64,000 nucleotides of DNA from Bacteroidales bacterium (GTDB lineage Bacteria; Bacteroidota; Bacteroidia; Bacteroidales; UBA1402), in contig JAJFTH010000003.1 of assembly GCA_021373135.1 (NCBI GenBank), positions 372,001 through 436,000 on the forward strand. Direction: 5' to 3'. A program made the translations under genes and the position numbers. Positions 8,915 through 16,973 of the stretch are shown here, piece after piece (the first letter of the stretch is position 1; every line of letters begins with the position of its first letter). Below the pieces are notes generated by a model that was given only the letters and a program-made list of their open reading frames with translations, had not been told where the DNA came from and searched no databases.

Positions 8915-10930
8915 TTAGCCGACAGGAAACTTTAATACAAAAGATGTCCATGGTTTTGAGTTAAAACAAGATATTTCACCTTTATTACTTTCGGTCAATT
9001 CTTTTGCAATGATCAGTCCAAGTCCGTTACCCTGCTCTCCGGCTGTTCCTGAGCGTATCTTTTCAGAATCGGGCTTAAAAATCAATTCCATCATATTGTC
9101 CGGAATGCCAATGCCTTGATCACAAACTGAAACGATGATGAAATCATGATCAACAGCATTTAAAATCCTGATAAGCCCGTTTTGACAGGAGTATTTTATA
9201 GCATTGGATAGTAATCGTCTGATAATGGTATTCAAATGATAATCGTCACATTGAAAAATAAAATCATTATTAATGATTGTTTCAACGGTTATAAATTTTC
9301 TTTCAATGCTGTCCTTGTAAAATCTGATATTGTTTTCAACAATTTCGGAAAGGTTGCTGATCGTTTTTTGCCTGCTATCGTTTAAAAGTTTTAACCTGGC
9401 CCATCCAAGCATATCTTCAAGCATGATATATCCATCTTCGACTGTTTCATGAGTTTTTTTCGATAAATCATATTGTTCTTTTGTTAAACCAGGTTCCTTA
9501 ATCAGTTTTTTCGTAACTGCCAGCAAGGTATTGAATATACCTATTATATCATGGGAAATACTGGATATCAAATAATCCTGTATATGGTTTGCCGTTTCAT
9601 ATTCCTCATTTGCCTTGCAAAGAGCTTCTGTTTTAGCCTCGACAATCAATTCTAGATTGACTTTTGAGATTCTCAGATCCTCGGAAATAATAAGTGCTTT
9701 CTTATGAGAATCCGCGAATTTATGAAACGTAATTACCGATTGAATGACCACAAAGATTAAGACTCCGAACTGTGAGTAATATCCGGCAGTAATCCTGTCG
9801 GCCATATAAAGAAGATCATTCAGCAATAAAAGGATCATCAAAATAAAACTTGTAAAAAATAAGACAGAGTAGTTTCTCTTTCTTAGAACTGCCCTGATTA
9901 ACACCACCACAAGATATGTTACGATGGCCATTGTCGGGAAAATAACGTAATATATATATTTGAGTATCCATGATAAATTAAAAGCAAAAACCAGCATGAA
10001 AACGATGGCATAAAATATGAACACCCAACGTTCCAGCGATCTGTTTATGTCTGAAGGGAAGTTTAAAGCAACCAACTTGAATAACAAAGGAATACAGAAA
10101 TAAGACAACAGCCACAACCGGTATTCGAGGACCGCATCAAAATTCGGGAACAATTGCATTAACAACACTTCTCCGTTTGTAATCACGTTAAGGAAAAAAC
10201 ATAAAACCAGTAATGCGATAACAAAATGAGAAGGATCTTCTTGATGGACAAAACTGACGAAAAGCTGAAATAGAAACAGTATGATAAAGGAGGACAAAAT
10301 AAAAACCGATATTAAATTTCTTTTTATAACATACTGTTCAATAGCTCGTTGAGTCCCGAAATGTATCGGTTGAATGATTCCGGCATTGACAGGATCCAAG
10401 AAATTACTCACATGCAAGACAATCTGTATGGTATCACTTTTTGGAATAAAATGGCACACTTTCGGCCCCCACATCGGTACATAACCGACAGCTGATGTGG
10501 TTGGATTTCCTGATTTTATCAGTAATTCATCGTTTACGTACAGGTTGTAGGCACAGGTAATATTGCCTGTGTTAATTCCGTAAGCTTTTCCTTTGGAATT
10601 GTTTTTCAGGATGACCTTCAGATAATACGTGGCTATACCAAATGCCGGTAATATTTTGCCGTTTGTTTTATATTTTCTCCAGCTGGACGGAATTTCAACA
10701 TATTGTTTTACAGCATGTTCAATCATATTCATCTCGTTTGCCGAAAGGAATTTGCCATCATAGAACGCCCATTCTCCGGATATATTGATTATTTTACTTG
10801 AATGACTGTCACAGTCGAAAAAGACCATACCCCCTTTTGAAACCTGACTGCAAAGATTTGAATTAAATAAGAAGACAAAAGCGATAAACAGTAAAAAAAA
10901 GTTTGAACGTATATTCGTAAATAGGCACAT
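8915..10930 (-). CDS. 7TMR-type sensor histidine kinase (intact H-box)
   Basis: The start is set at the ATG at 10930 (MCLFTNIRS), which opens into a signal peptide; the longer frame begins with a TTG inside a promoter-like box. 671 residues. Layout matches its downstream paralogue: extracellular beta-sandwich (ISGEWAFYDG, GIATYYLKV), seven membrane helices, coil, dimerisation helix and ATPase. The H-box reads SISHDI with His460, the N-box LLSNAIKYS, the G1 box CDQGIGIP and the G2 box GNGLGL, so all catalytic motifs are present. It is the first gene of the kinase-kinase-regulator operon and is divergent from the LamG protein gene. The signal it senses is unknown; the extracellular fold suggests a carbohydrate-like or small ligand. 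Confidence 0.9.
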   Translation of the reverse strand: MCLFTNIRSNFFLLFIAFVFLFNSNLCSQVSKGGMVFFDCDSHSSKIINISGEWAFYDGKFLSANEMNMIEHAVKQYVEIPSSWRKYKTNGKILPAFGIATYYLKVILKNNSKGKAYGINTGNITCAYNLYVNDELLIKSGNPTTSAVGYVPMWGPKVCHFIPKSDTIQIVLHVSNFLDPVNAGIIQPIHFGTQRAIEQYVIKRNLISVFILSSFIILFLFQLFVSFVHQEDPSHFVIALLVLCFFLNVITNGEVLLMQLFPNFDAVLEYRLWLLSYFCIPLLFKLVALNFPSDINRSLERWVFIFYAIVFMLVFAFNLSWILKYIYYVIFPTMAIVTYLVVVLIRAVLRKRNYSVLFFTSFILMILLLLNDLLYMADRITAGYYSQFGVLIFVVIQSVITFHKFADSHKKALIISEDLRISKVNLELIVEAKTEALCKANEEYETANHIQDYLISSISHDIIGIFNTLLAVTKKLIKEPGLTKEQYDLSKKTHETVEDGYIMLEDMLGWARLKLLNDSRQKTISNLSEIVENNIRFYKDSIERKFITVETIINNDFIFQCDDYHLNTIIRRLLSNAIKYSCQNGLIRILNAVDHDFIIVSVCDQGIGIPDNMMELIFKPDSEKIRSGTAGEQGNGLGLIIAKELTESNKGEISCFNSKPWTSFVLKFPVG

Positions 10931-10948
10931 GGTATAGACTTTACAATG

Positions 10949-10956
10949 CAAATATA
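10949..10956 (-). promoter_or_regulatory. Candidate -7 box for the sensor operon
   Basis: Minus-strand TATATTTG, an exact TAnnTTTG match, ending 18 bases before the ATG at 10930. It implies a very short leader. The first of two repeated dyad elements sits just upstream, where the -33 region would be. Confidence 0.4.
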
Positions 10957-10966
10957 TAATTAATTC

Positions 10967-10986
10967 AAAAATGTCCCTATTTTGTC
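10967..10986. promoter_or_regulatory. Candidate operator, copy 1
   Basis: The sequence AAAAATGTCCCTATTTTGTC has partial dyad symmetry (AAAAT-N6-ATTTT) and is repeated with 18 of 20 identities 43 bp further on. It covers the expected -33 region of the sensor operon promoter. Confidence 0.4.
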
Positions 10987-11009
10987 ACATAAAAACGTTT
11001 GTATCTATT

Positions 11010-11029
11010 AAAAATGTCCGCATTTTGTC
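11010..11029. promoter_or_regulatory. Candidate operator, copy 2
   Basis: AAAAATGTCCGCATTTTGTC contains the dyad AAAATG-N4-CATTTT. The 43-bp spacing to copy 1 is close to four helical turns, so two bound proteins would lie on the same face. It is about 35-55 bp upstream of the -7 box candidate of the LamG protein gene. Confidence 0.4.
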
Positions 11030-11064
11030 CATACCAAACAGATGAAGTAAGAATTTATTTTGTA

Positions 11065-11072
11065 TATTTTTG
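11065..11072 (+). promoter_or_regulatory. Candidate -7 box for the LamG protein gene
   Basis: TATTTTTG matches TAnnTTTG and lies 38 bases before the ATG at 11111. No TTTG at a good -33 spacing is seen, which fits a promoter needing an activator. Confidence 0.35.
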
Positions 11073-11110
11073 TAAAAGTCTTATGGTTATGAACGAAATA
11101 AATATTACAA

Positions 11111-13384
11111 ATGAAATACAAGATTGTATTCTTATTAGCCCTTATTATAAGGTTTCTTCCGATTGATGCACAAAATAATGCACTCGATTTTGACGGGACA
11201 GATGATTATGTGGAGATTCCGGATAATAATGCCCTGGATCTGACAACCAACTATACATTGGAAGCATGGGTGTATTTCAATACCGTGCCTTCATCTACTC
11301 AAGGAATTATCAGTAAATATCAAACTGAAAGTGCAAATGGTTATACATTTAGGGTTGTCAGTGGTGGAAAAATTGATTTCGATCAGGTCAGAACTACATC
11401 TGCGGTTATAACAGCAGCCCAAACCTGGTATCATATTGCTGTCGTTAACAACAACGGTTCACGAATTATTTATGTAAACGGAAGTCAAGTATCAGCAACA
11501 GGAACTCCGATCACGAATGTAGCCAATTCGGATTATGTGTCCATTGGCAGTGATTTTTCCTCCCGCTATATAAATGGCAAGATTGACGAAGTCAGGATAT
11601 GGAACGATGTCAGAACGGTTGATGAAATACGTCAAAACATGTATCATAAATTGACAGGTAGTGAAAGTAATTTAGTCGCGTACTACAATTTTGATAATAC
11701 AAGCGGAACAACACTTACGGATATTACAGGACACGGGCATACAGGCACGTTAAAGAGAATGGAACCAAGCAGTGACTGGGTCGAATCTTCCGCTTTCAAC
11801 ACTTGGTTGGGAAGTACATCGGATTGGTCAAGTACTTCAAATTGGTATCGAGGTAGTGTACCGGTTGCGTCTGACAATGTCGGGATCTATTCCGGAGTGA
11901 CTTATGCTCCGTCTTTAAGTTCAACCGGCAATTGCGGTAATTTATATGTAGGATCCGGAAGTTCGTTATCAATTGAGCCAGTCGGAAATCTATCTGTAAG
12001 TGGTACACTTACCAACAACGGTACGGTTACTATAAAATCGGATAATACCGGAACAGGATCTTTGACACTCGGAAATACCACAACCGCTACTGTCACTGCG
12101 ACCGTGGAACGTTACATGGCGGCAAACGCCTGGCACCTCATCACTCCGCCGGTATCGGGACAGACTATCGGAACATTCCTTACTGCAAACACGACCATCA
12201 AGTCCAATCCTGACAACTCAAGCCAAAAAGCTCTGAAGGATTACAACGAATCAACCAACACGTGGAACGGTTTGACTTATACAACCAGCACAACCGATCT
12301 GCTAAGCCTCGGAAAAGGCTATGCCGTATGGCCGTCTTCGGCCGGGGTCGTCAGCTATACTGGTACCCTGCCCACAGGAACCCAAACAATATCGGTAACA
12401 AGGACGAACGATCACGGTTGGAATTGCATCGGCAATCCCTATACTTCGTCCATCGCCATCAATACAGCTGCCGGAACCTCCAATTTTATCAACACAAACA
12501 GCACCAAGTTAGAAAATAGCTATGGAGCGATATACGTATGGAACCCTGCAAATGAAAGCTATTCGATATTCAGTCTGGGTGATGAAACAGCCTATTACCT
12601 TCCGGTAGGTCAGGCCTTCTTCGTGAAAGCAAAGACTAGCGGTACCACACAGGTCAGTTTTACATCAGCCATGCAACAACATCAACCAGGCGCAACCTTC
12701 AGAAGTGCCACAGCGGAAAGGCCTGAAATAGACATTGATGCCACCATGAACGGCAAAAAAAGTATGGCAAAGGTTCGTTTTATCGAAAATGCCACACGTG
12801 GGTTGGACTTTGGCTACGATGCCGGAGCTTTTAAGACAGGGTTCGACGTGTACACCAAGTTAGTGGAGGACAACGGAGTGGACTTCGCCATCCAGAGCCT
12901 ACCGGTTGATCCCGGAAACGGATACGTGATACCGGTGGGACTGGAAACCTCCGAAAGCGGAACCTTGAAACTCAGCCTCACACCAATCAATCTGCCGGCA
13001 GGCTGCACCATGGCCTTTGAAGATACGCAGCTCGGTACTTCCACCGAAATAGACGAAAGTACCAAGACTCTGACCGTGGAGGTAACGTCCGGCACGACGC
13101 TTGAACGGTTTTATCTGAACGTAAACAAGTCCTCCACCAGCATGGAGGAAATATCTTCCAATCTGACCGTGACTTCATCGGAAGGGGTAATCACCATTCA
13201 CGGTGCCGTGAAAGATGATGCCACAGCCACACTGTACGACCTTCAGGGGCGTTTTCTGACCACTGTTCTTCTGAGCGGTTCAATCAACCGCATTCGGACG
13301 AACAGCCTCACCGATGGCATTTATTTACTGCAATTGAAGCAACCGGGAAATGTCAGAAATCTGAAAGTAATTTTAAAAAAGTAA
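11111..13384 (+). CDS. LamG-domain surface protein with T9SS sorting tail
   Basis: 757 residues. A signal peptide (1-20) is followed by a LamG/concanavalin-like domain (about 22-195, with ALDFDGTDDYVEIPDN and a later IDEVRIWNDVRT), a Ser/Thr/Gly-rich stretch containing a WLGSTSDWSSTSNW motif, a long module seen in other Bacteroidota cell-surface proteins (about 330-680, GWNCIGNPYTSSI), and a C-terminal T9SS tail (LYDLQGR, GIYLLQL, ending KVILKK). It is expected to be exported and anchored at the cell surface, possibly binding glycans. The second half of the gene (from about 12,100) is clearly richer in G+C than the first. It is divergent from the sensor operon and shares its regulatory gap. 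Confidence 0.82.
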   Translation: MKYKIVFLLALIIRFLPIDAQNNALDFDGTDDYVEIPDNNALDLTTNYTLEAWVYFNTVPSSTQGIISKYQTESANGYTFRVVSGGKIDFDQVRTTSAVITAAQTWYHIAVVNNNGSRIIYVNGSQVSATGTPITNVANSDYVSIGSDFSSRYINGKIDEVRIWNDVRTVDEIRQNMYHKLTGSESNLVAYYNFDNTSGTTLTDITGHGHTGTLKRMEPSSDWVESSAFNTWLGSTSDWSSTSNWYRGSVPVASDNVGIYSGVTYAPSLSSTGNCGNLYVGSGSSLSIEPVGNLSVSGTLTNNGTVTIKSDNTGTGSLTLGNTTTATVTATVERYMAANAWHLITPPVSGQTIGTFLTANTTIKSNPDNSSQKALKDYNESTNTWNGLTYTTSTTDLLSLGKGYAVWPSSAGVVSYTGTLPTGTQTISVTRTNDHGWNCIGNPYTSSIAINTAAGTSNFINTNSTKLENSYGAIYVWNPANESYSIFSLGDETAYYLPVGQAFFVKAKTSGTTQVSFTSAMQQHQPGATFRSATAERPEIDIDATMNGKKSMAKVRFIENATRGLDFGYDAGAFKTGFDVYTKLVEDNGVDFAIQSLPVDPGNGYVIPVGLETSESGTLKLSLTPINLPAGCTMAFEDTQLGTSTEIDESTKTLTVEVTSGTTLERFYLNVNKSSTSMEEISSNLTVTSSEGVITIHGAVKDDATATLYDLQGRFLTTVLLSGSINRIRTNSLTDGIYLLQLKQPGNVRNLKVILKK

Positions 13385-13396
13385 AAGGCTTTATTT

Positions 13397-13423
13397 ATGG
13401 AGCAGGCCCAGCTCATGCTCTAT
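13397..13423. other. Hairpin after the LamG protein gene
   Basis: ATGGAGCA (13397-13404) can pair with TGCTCTAT (13416-13423) with one G-U pair. No T-run follows, so it is at best a weak terminator or mRNA 3' structure. Confidence 0.2.
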
Positions 13424-13502
13424 GGTAAAACAAAATAGTTAAGAATAGACCTTCGGCTTATAATGATTTAATCCATCCGTCCACGAAAAAAAAGCATCAA
13501 AA

Positions 13503-13718
13503 ATGGAAAAAGATAGAAGCACCCATCATCAAAACAATATGGAATCCTCAAACAGGCATCCCCGTCCATATCGGACTCCAGACCTGCAATGCATCCGGCT
13601 TGACAGTGATATTTCGTTGGCACTGGAGTCCACCCCTGAATACCCTGGATCAGAACCGTGGATAGGCAAAGCGGAAGACTCCTTCTCTAACGATCCGTTC
13701 AAGACAAACTTGGGGTAA
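13503..13718 (+). CDS. Small peptide of unknown function, 71 aa
   Basis: 71 residues without a signal peptide or membrane helix. The core YRTPDLQCIRLDSDISLALES followed by a Pro/Gly-rich segment and a final NDPFKTNLG is a pattern I associate with short Bacteroidales proteins often found near T9SS cargo genes, so I take it as real; the function is unknown. It is preceded by an A-rich leader (AAAAAAAAGCATCAAAA) typical of translation starts here, and lies 118 bp after the LamG protein gene on the same strand. Confidence 0.6.
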   Translation: MEKDRSTHHQNNMESSNRHPRPYRTPDLQCIRLDSDISLALESTPEYPGSEPWIGKAEDSFSNDPFKTNLG

Positions 13719-13809
13719 CCGTTTTTATTTAACTTAAATAGTGGTATGATTTCTATGGCGTATGATACTCCAAAACAGTCACAGATAAACTCAGCCTGAA
13801 GGAACTTTC

Positions 13810-14400
13810 TTAGTGCTTTTTCTTCAGAAAATCAGTGCCAAAAGCTTCTTCAGGCTGATAGCTTAACACCAGTGTTGAAAGTCGCTTGTCATAACCCATG
13901 ACCGGAGCGACTACGGTTATTACACGGTCAGCTTCATCCAACACAACGGTTGAATCCGCCAACATGGCCTCCTCAATTTCTCCGTTATCTATCGGCTGTC
14001 CTTCCATTTTCTTATTGGTGGAAAGCATCACATTTCCATTGGAATCAATCAGATGAATATACAAAAAGTTTTTTTCTTTCACCAACTCCGTGATCAGCAA
14101 ATCCACCTGCTCCAAATTTTCCCTGAGCATTTCAGAACGGACACTCCAGACCAACGGCTTGCAAATAAGCTTCAACATGGCCTTATTGTTATCCTGTAGC
14201 TCAACCGAAGCAGCTTCAACCACTGCCTTTTTAGCCAGATTACCTTCAAGGTCTTTCGCAAAATACATCAAGACAACAGCTATCAAACCACATACAATGG
14301 CTGTAAATAGCGGATGTCTCTTGACAAACCGGGAAAAAGCCGACGATTTTTTTTCAGGTTTTTCCTCCATGTCGGGAGATACATTCATTTCGTTCATCAT
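13810..14400 (-). CDS. Membrane protein with extracytoplasmic Cache/PAS-like domain
   Basis: 196 residues. A cytoplasmic N-terminus rich in Glu/Lys leads into one membrane helix (about 31-47, FTAIVCGLIAVVLMYFA). The rest is an extracytoplasmic domain with LIDSNGNVMLSTNKKMEG and VVAPVMGYDKRLSTLVLSY, the pattern of single-Cache sensor domains. There is no kinase, cyclase or other output domain, so signalling, if any, must go through a partner. It is the last gene of the long minus-strand run and lies 17 bp after the WbuC-like gene, so it may be co-transcribed with the polysaccharide genes. The role is unknown. Confidence 0.65.
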   Translation of the reverse strand: MMNEMNVSPDMEEKPEKKSSAFSRFVKRHPLFTAIVCGLIAVVLMYFAKDLEGNLAKKAVVEAASVELQDNNKAMLKLICKPLVWSVRSEMLRENLEQVDLLITELVKEKNFLYIHLIDSNGNVMLSTNKKMEGQPIDNGEIEEAMLADSTVVLDEADRVITVVAPVMGYDKRLSTLVLSYQPEEAFGTDFLKKKH

Positions 14401-14417
14401 TTTCTCATTTTAAGCTT

Positions 14418-14810
14418 TTAAAGAATATCCTTTTGGGCAAGTGGCGCATAAGGCCCATCCTTTGCTTCAAAGATAACACTTCCTGAAAGTAAAACTTCTA
14501 TGGAGTGCCATTGACCTGCAGGAATATTCACTCCATAATTACCAATCTCCGGATCGAGAATCACAGCATCAATAATCTCCTTTTCATCATTATAAAACTG
14601 AACTTCAATGCGTCCGCGCAACAAAACATAAGTCTCAGCAGTAAGCACATGACGATGCACAGGCAGCACTGTCCCAGGCTCCATCGCATTTAATAAACGT
14701 TGGGAAGCCGATTCATCCCCTTCATGAAAATTATAATTCATCCGAAGCCGCCGACTTTTCTTTGCCAGACCAGTCACATGATCCAGTAACGCTGTATGAA
14801 TAATATGCAC
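14418..14810 (-). CDS. wbuC: WbuC-family cupin metalloprotein
   Basis: 130 residues forming a single cupin. The metal ligands are visible as His52, His54, Glu59 and His102 (PVHRH, ETYVL, GQWHS). WbuC proteins are found in O-antigen and capsule loci that make L-FucNAc-containing glycans, next to fnlABC and wbuB; their reaction is not established to my knowledge. Here the same neighbourhood is present on the same strand. It is separated by 8 bp from the epimerase gene upstream, so it is in the operon. Confidence 0.85.
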   Translation of the reverse strand: MHIIHTALLDHVTGLAKKSRRLRMNYNFHEGDESASQRLLNAMEPGTVLPVHRHVLTAETYVLLRGRIEVQFYNDEKEIIDAVILDPEIGNYGVNIPAGQWHSIEVLLSGSVIFEAKDGPYAPLAQKDIL

Positions 14811-14818
14811 GATCTTAA

Positions 14819-15760
14819 TTATTTTTTATTTGCATAATTGATAACAGACTGATTAAATCCATCCACCACGGAAACAGGCATTCGCCTGATGCCTAAAGCT
14901 TTTTTCAATTTTTCATTACTAACCTCAAAATCAGTCGAAAGCTTTTGATACTGAAAATCATCCAGACCGAGGTTAAAACGAGTTCCAACCCTGGCTATAG
15001 ACCTAATAATCCACTTACTGACTTCATAAACTCTCGCCTTTTTATGGAGCGCATGTGCCATCATTTCATAAATCTCAACCAACTGTAAAGACTCGTCATC
15101 CACCACATTATAAACGCCACCGGGAATATCCAGTTCCAATATCCGTTTCAAAACAAAACACAAATTGTCTATGGTCGTAAAGGACCTTCGGCAAACGAAC
15201 CTTCCAAAAAGATAAGGTCTGCCCTTTTTTACTCTGTCGAACAACAAATCCAAATGTTTGGAACCAAGCGTAGCAAGACCATGAATGATGGCAGGGCGCA
15301 AAATATATATCTTTTTACCATACGTCCACTTCTCAAGAATATATCTTTCAGCCAGGAATTTACTCTCCCCATATACCCCAAAAGGTTTCTGTGATAAGAC
15401 CTCGGTCAAGACACAATGAGAATCAAGAGAATTCCCGGCCGCCTTGATGGAACTTAGATATATAAAATATTTGGCAGTAGATTGAGTAAACCAATTGTAT
15501 ATTTTTCTGGTAAAACCGGCATTTCTTTCAGAATAAGCCAAAGCTTCGGATAAATCATGGGAATCCCAATGCATTCCATCGATATGAATCACTACATCAA
15601 CATCTGGAATATCCTTCAATTCATTATTTGTAAAAACCTTACGAACACCATTCTTCTCTGTTGCATCAAAGTCCAAACCATAAACAACATTCTTTTCCTT
15701 AAACACATTGACCAAACAAGATCCCAATAAACCATGAATACCAGTAATCAAAATATTCAT
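14819..15760 (-). CDS. NAD-dependent sugar epimerase/dehydratase (SDR)
   Basis: 313 residues, extended SDR fold. The nucleotide-binding motif TGIHGLLG is at residues 6-13; the catalytic pair is Tyr130 and Lys134 (YGESK) with Ser103/104 before it. Proteins of this kind next to WecA/WbpL-type initiating enzymes often reduce or epimerise a 4-keto nucleotide sugar to give the first sugar of the repeat, such as D-FucNAc or D-QuiNAc. It sits directly after such an enzyme (69 bp gap). The exact reaction cannot be read from the sequence. Confidence 0.8.
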   Translation of the reverse strand: MNILITGIHGLLGSCLVNVFKEKNVVYGLDFDATEKNGVRKVFTNNELKDIPDVDVVIHIDGMHWDSHDLSEALAYSERNAGFTRKIYNWFTQSTAKYFIYLSSIKAAGNSLDSHCVLTEVLSQKPFGVYGESKFLAERYILEKWTYGKKIYILRPAIIHGLATLGSKHLDLLFDRVKKGRPYLFGRFVCRRSFTTIDNLCFVLKRILELDIPGGVYNVVDDESLQLVEIYEMMAHALHKKARVYEVSKWIIRSIARVGTRFNLGLDDFQYQKLSTDFEVSNEKLKKALGIRRMPVSVVDGFNQSVINYANKK

Positions 15761-15829
15761 TTGAGTAAGAATTAATGGTAGAAATCAAGTGACAAACATC
15801 AAATATAGAATATTTTTCAATAGACCTAT

Positions 15830-16891
15830 TCAAATCTGTTTTTTAATTCTTTTGCCAATCACAAAATCAGCCAAAAATGTAAAAAACAGTTCCAGCAGGA
15901 CAATCATTACAAGCAAAATATGAATATCCAAATCTCGTAAAAAATAGACCAAACATACAATGAGAATATTCATAGATATGATAGTTGCTGCAGATTTCCT
16001 TTGAGAAAAGCCCAATCTTAACAATTTATGATGAATATGGCTCATATCGGCCTTAAAAGGTGATCTATCTTGAATAGACCTAACACAAAAAACTCTTGCC
16101 ATATCAACAACTGGGACAGAAAGAACAGCAAAAGACAATGCCGGTGAATACAAACAGTTATTCGAAGTTATAGCAAACTCATTGTATCTAATGGCTAATA
16201 CCGAGAAAAGAGTACCAAGCAACAAAGCTCCTGTATCTCCCATAAATATCTTGTTTTCCTTACCAAAAACATTAAAAACTAAAAATGAAATCAAACCACC
16301 TGTAATGGAGAAACTCAAAATAGCATACTCAAAAAGCCCATCCATTAAAAATGTCGAGCCAAAAAATGCTGAGATCAAAACGCCAAGACCTCCTGCCAAT
16401 CCATCAATACCATCAATTAAATTGATAGAATTAATGATCGCCACAATAATCAGCACGCTCAATAATGAGCTCCAGACATAACTTATTTCATTAAGCCCTA
16501 AAATTCCATGCAGATTTGTAATACGAATATTTCCAAGTACAACGAGAATGATTGCAGTCAATATTTGAGCCAGAAATTTTTTCTTGGCCGTAATCATCAA
16601 AATATCGTCTTTTAGGCCTGTATAAAACATGATGATCATGGCTACCACAATATAGCGTAAATCTGTAAAAGCAATCTCTTGAACGCATAATAACGATGAT
16701 ATACTAATCCCTGCAAAAAGAGCTATACCACCCAGATTAGGAACGACAGTTTTATTCACTCTGCGTTCATTTGGTACATCAAAAAGTTTTTTTGCAATAG
16801 AAAGTCGAACAATAGCAGGGATTAATATATAGACGAACAGCGAACTTAATAAAAAAGCTGCAAGTGTTTGTATGTATAGATTCATTAACAT
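15830..16891 (-). CDS. Polytopic HexNAc-1-P transferase, WecA/WbpL family (chain initiation)
   Basis: 353 residues with about ten membrane helices. Family motifs are clear: Asp95-Asp96 (LKDDIL), NLIDGIDGLAGG at 157-168, FMGDTGALLLG at 216-226, and the HIHH motif at 285-288. These enzymes move a sugar-1-phosphate from a UDP-sugar to undecaprenyl phosphate on the cytoplasmic face, starting the repeat unit. It is the initiating enzyme of system A; system B has an unrelated monotopic one at 47527-48135. The actual sugar is probably an N-acetylhexosamine or its 6-deoxy form, possibly supplied by the neighbouring epimerase. Confidence 0.92.
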   Translation of the reverse strand: MLMNLYIQTLAAFLLSSLFVYILIPAIVRLSIAKKLFDVPNERRVNKTVVPNLGGIALFAGISISSLLCVQEIAFTDLRYIVVAMIIMFYTGLKDDILMITAKKKFLAQILTAIILVVLGNIRITNLHGILGLNEISYVWSSLLSVLIIVAIINSINLIDGIDGLAGGLGVLISAFFGSTFLMDGLFEYAILSFSITGGLISFLVFNVFGKENKIFMGDTGALLLGTLFSVLAIRYNEFAITSNNCLYSPALSFAVLSVPVVDMARVFCVRSIQDRSPFKADMSHIHHKLLRLGFSQRKSAATIISMNILIVCLVYFLRDLDIHILLVMIVLLELFFTFLADFVIGKRIKKQI

Positions 16892-16973
16892 AGAATTTTA
16901 ACGACGCCAAAGATACAAGTTTTTTTTTACTGTTTCATTGTTTTACACATATTAAACGGCTTAATAAAGATGT

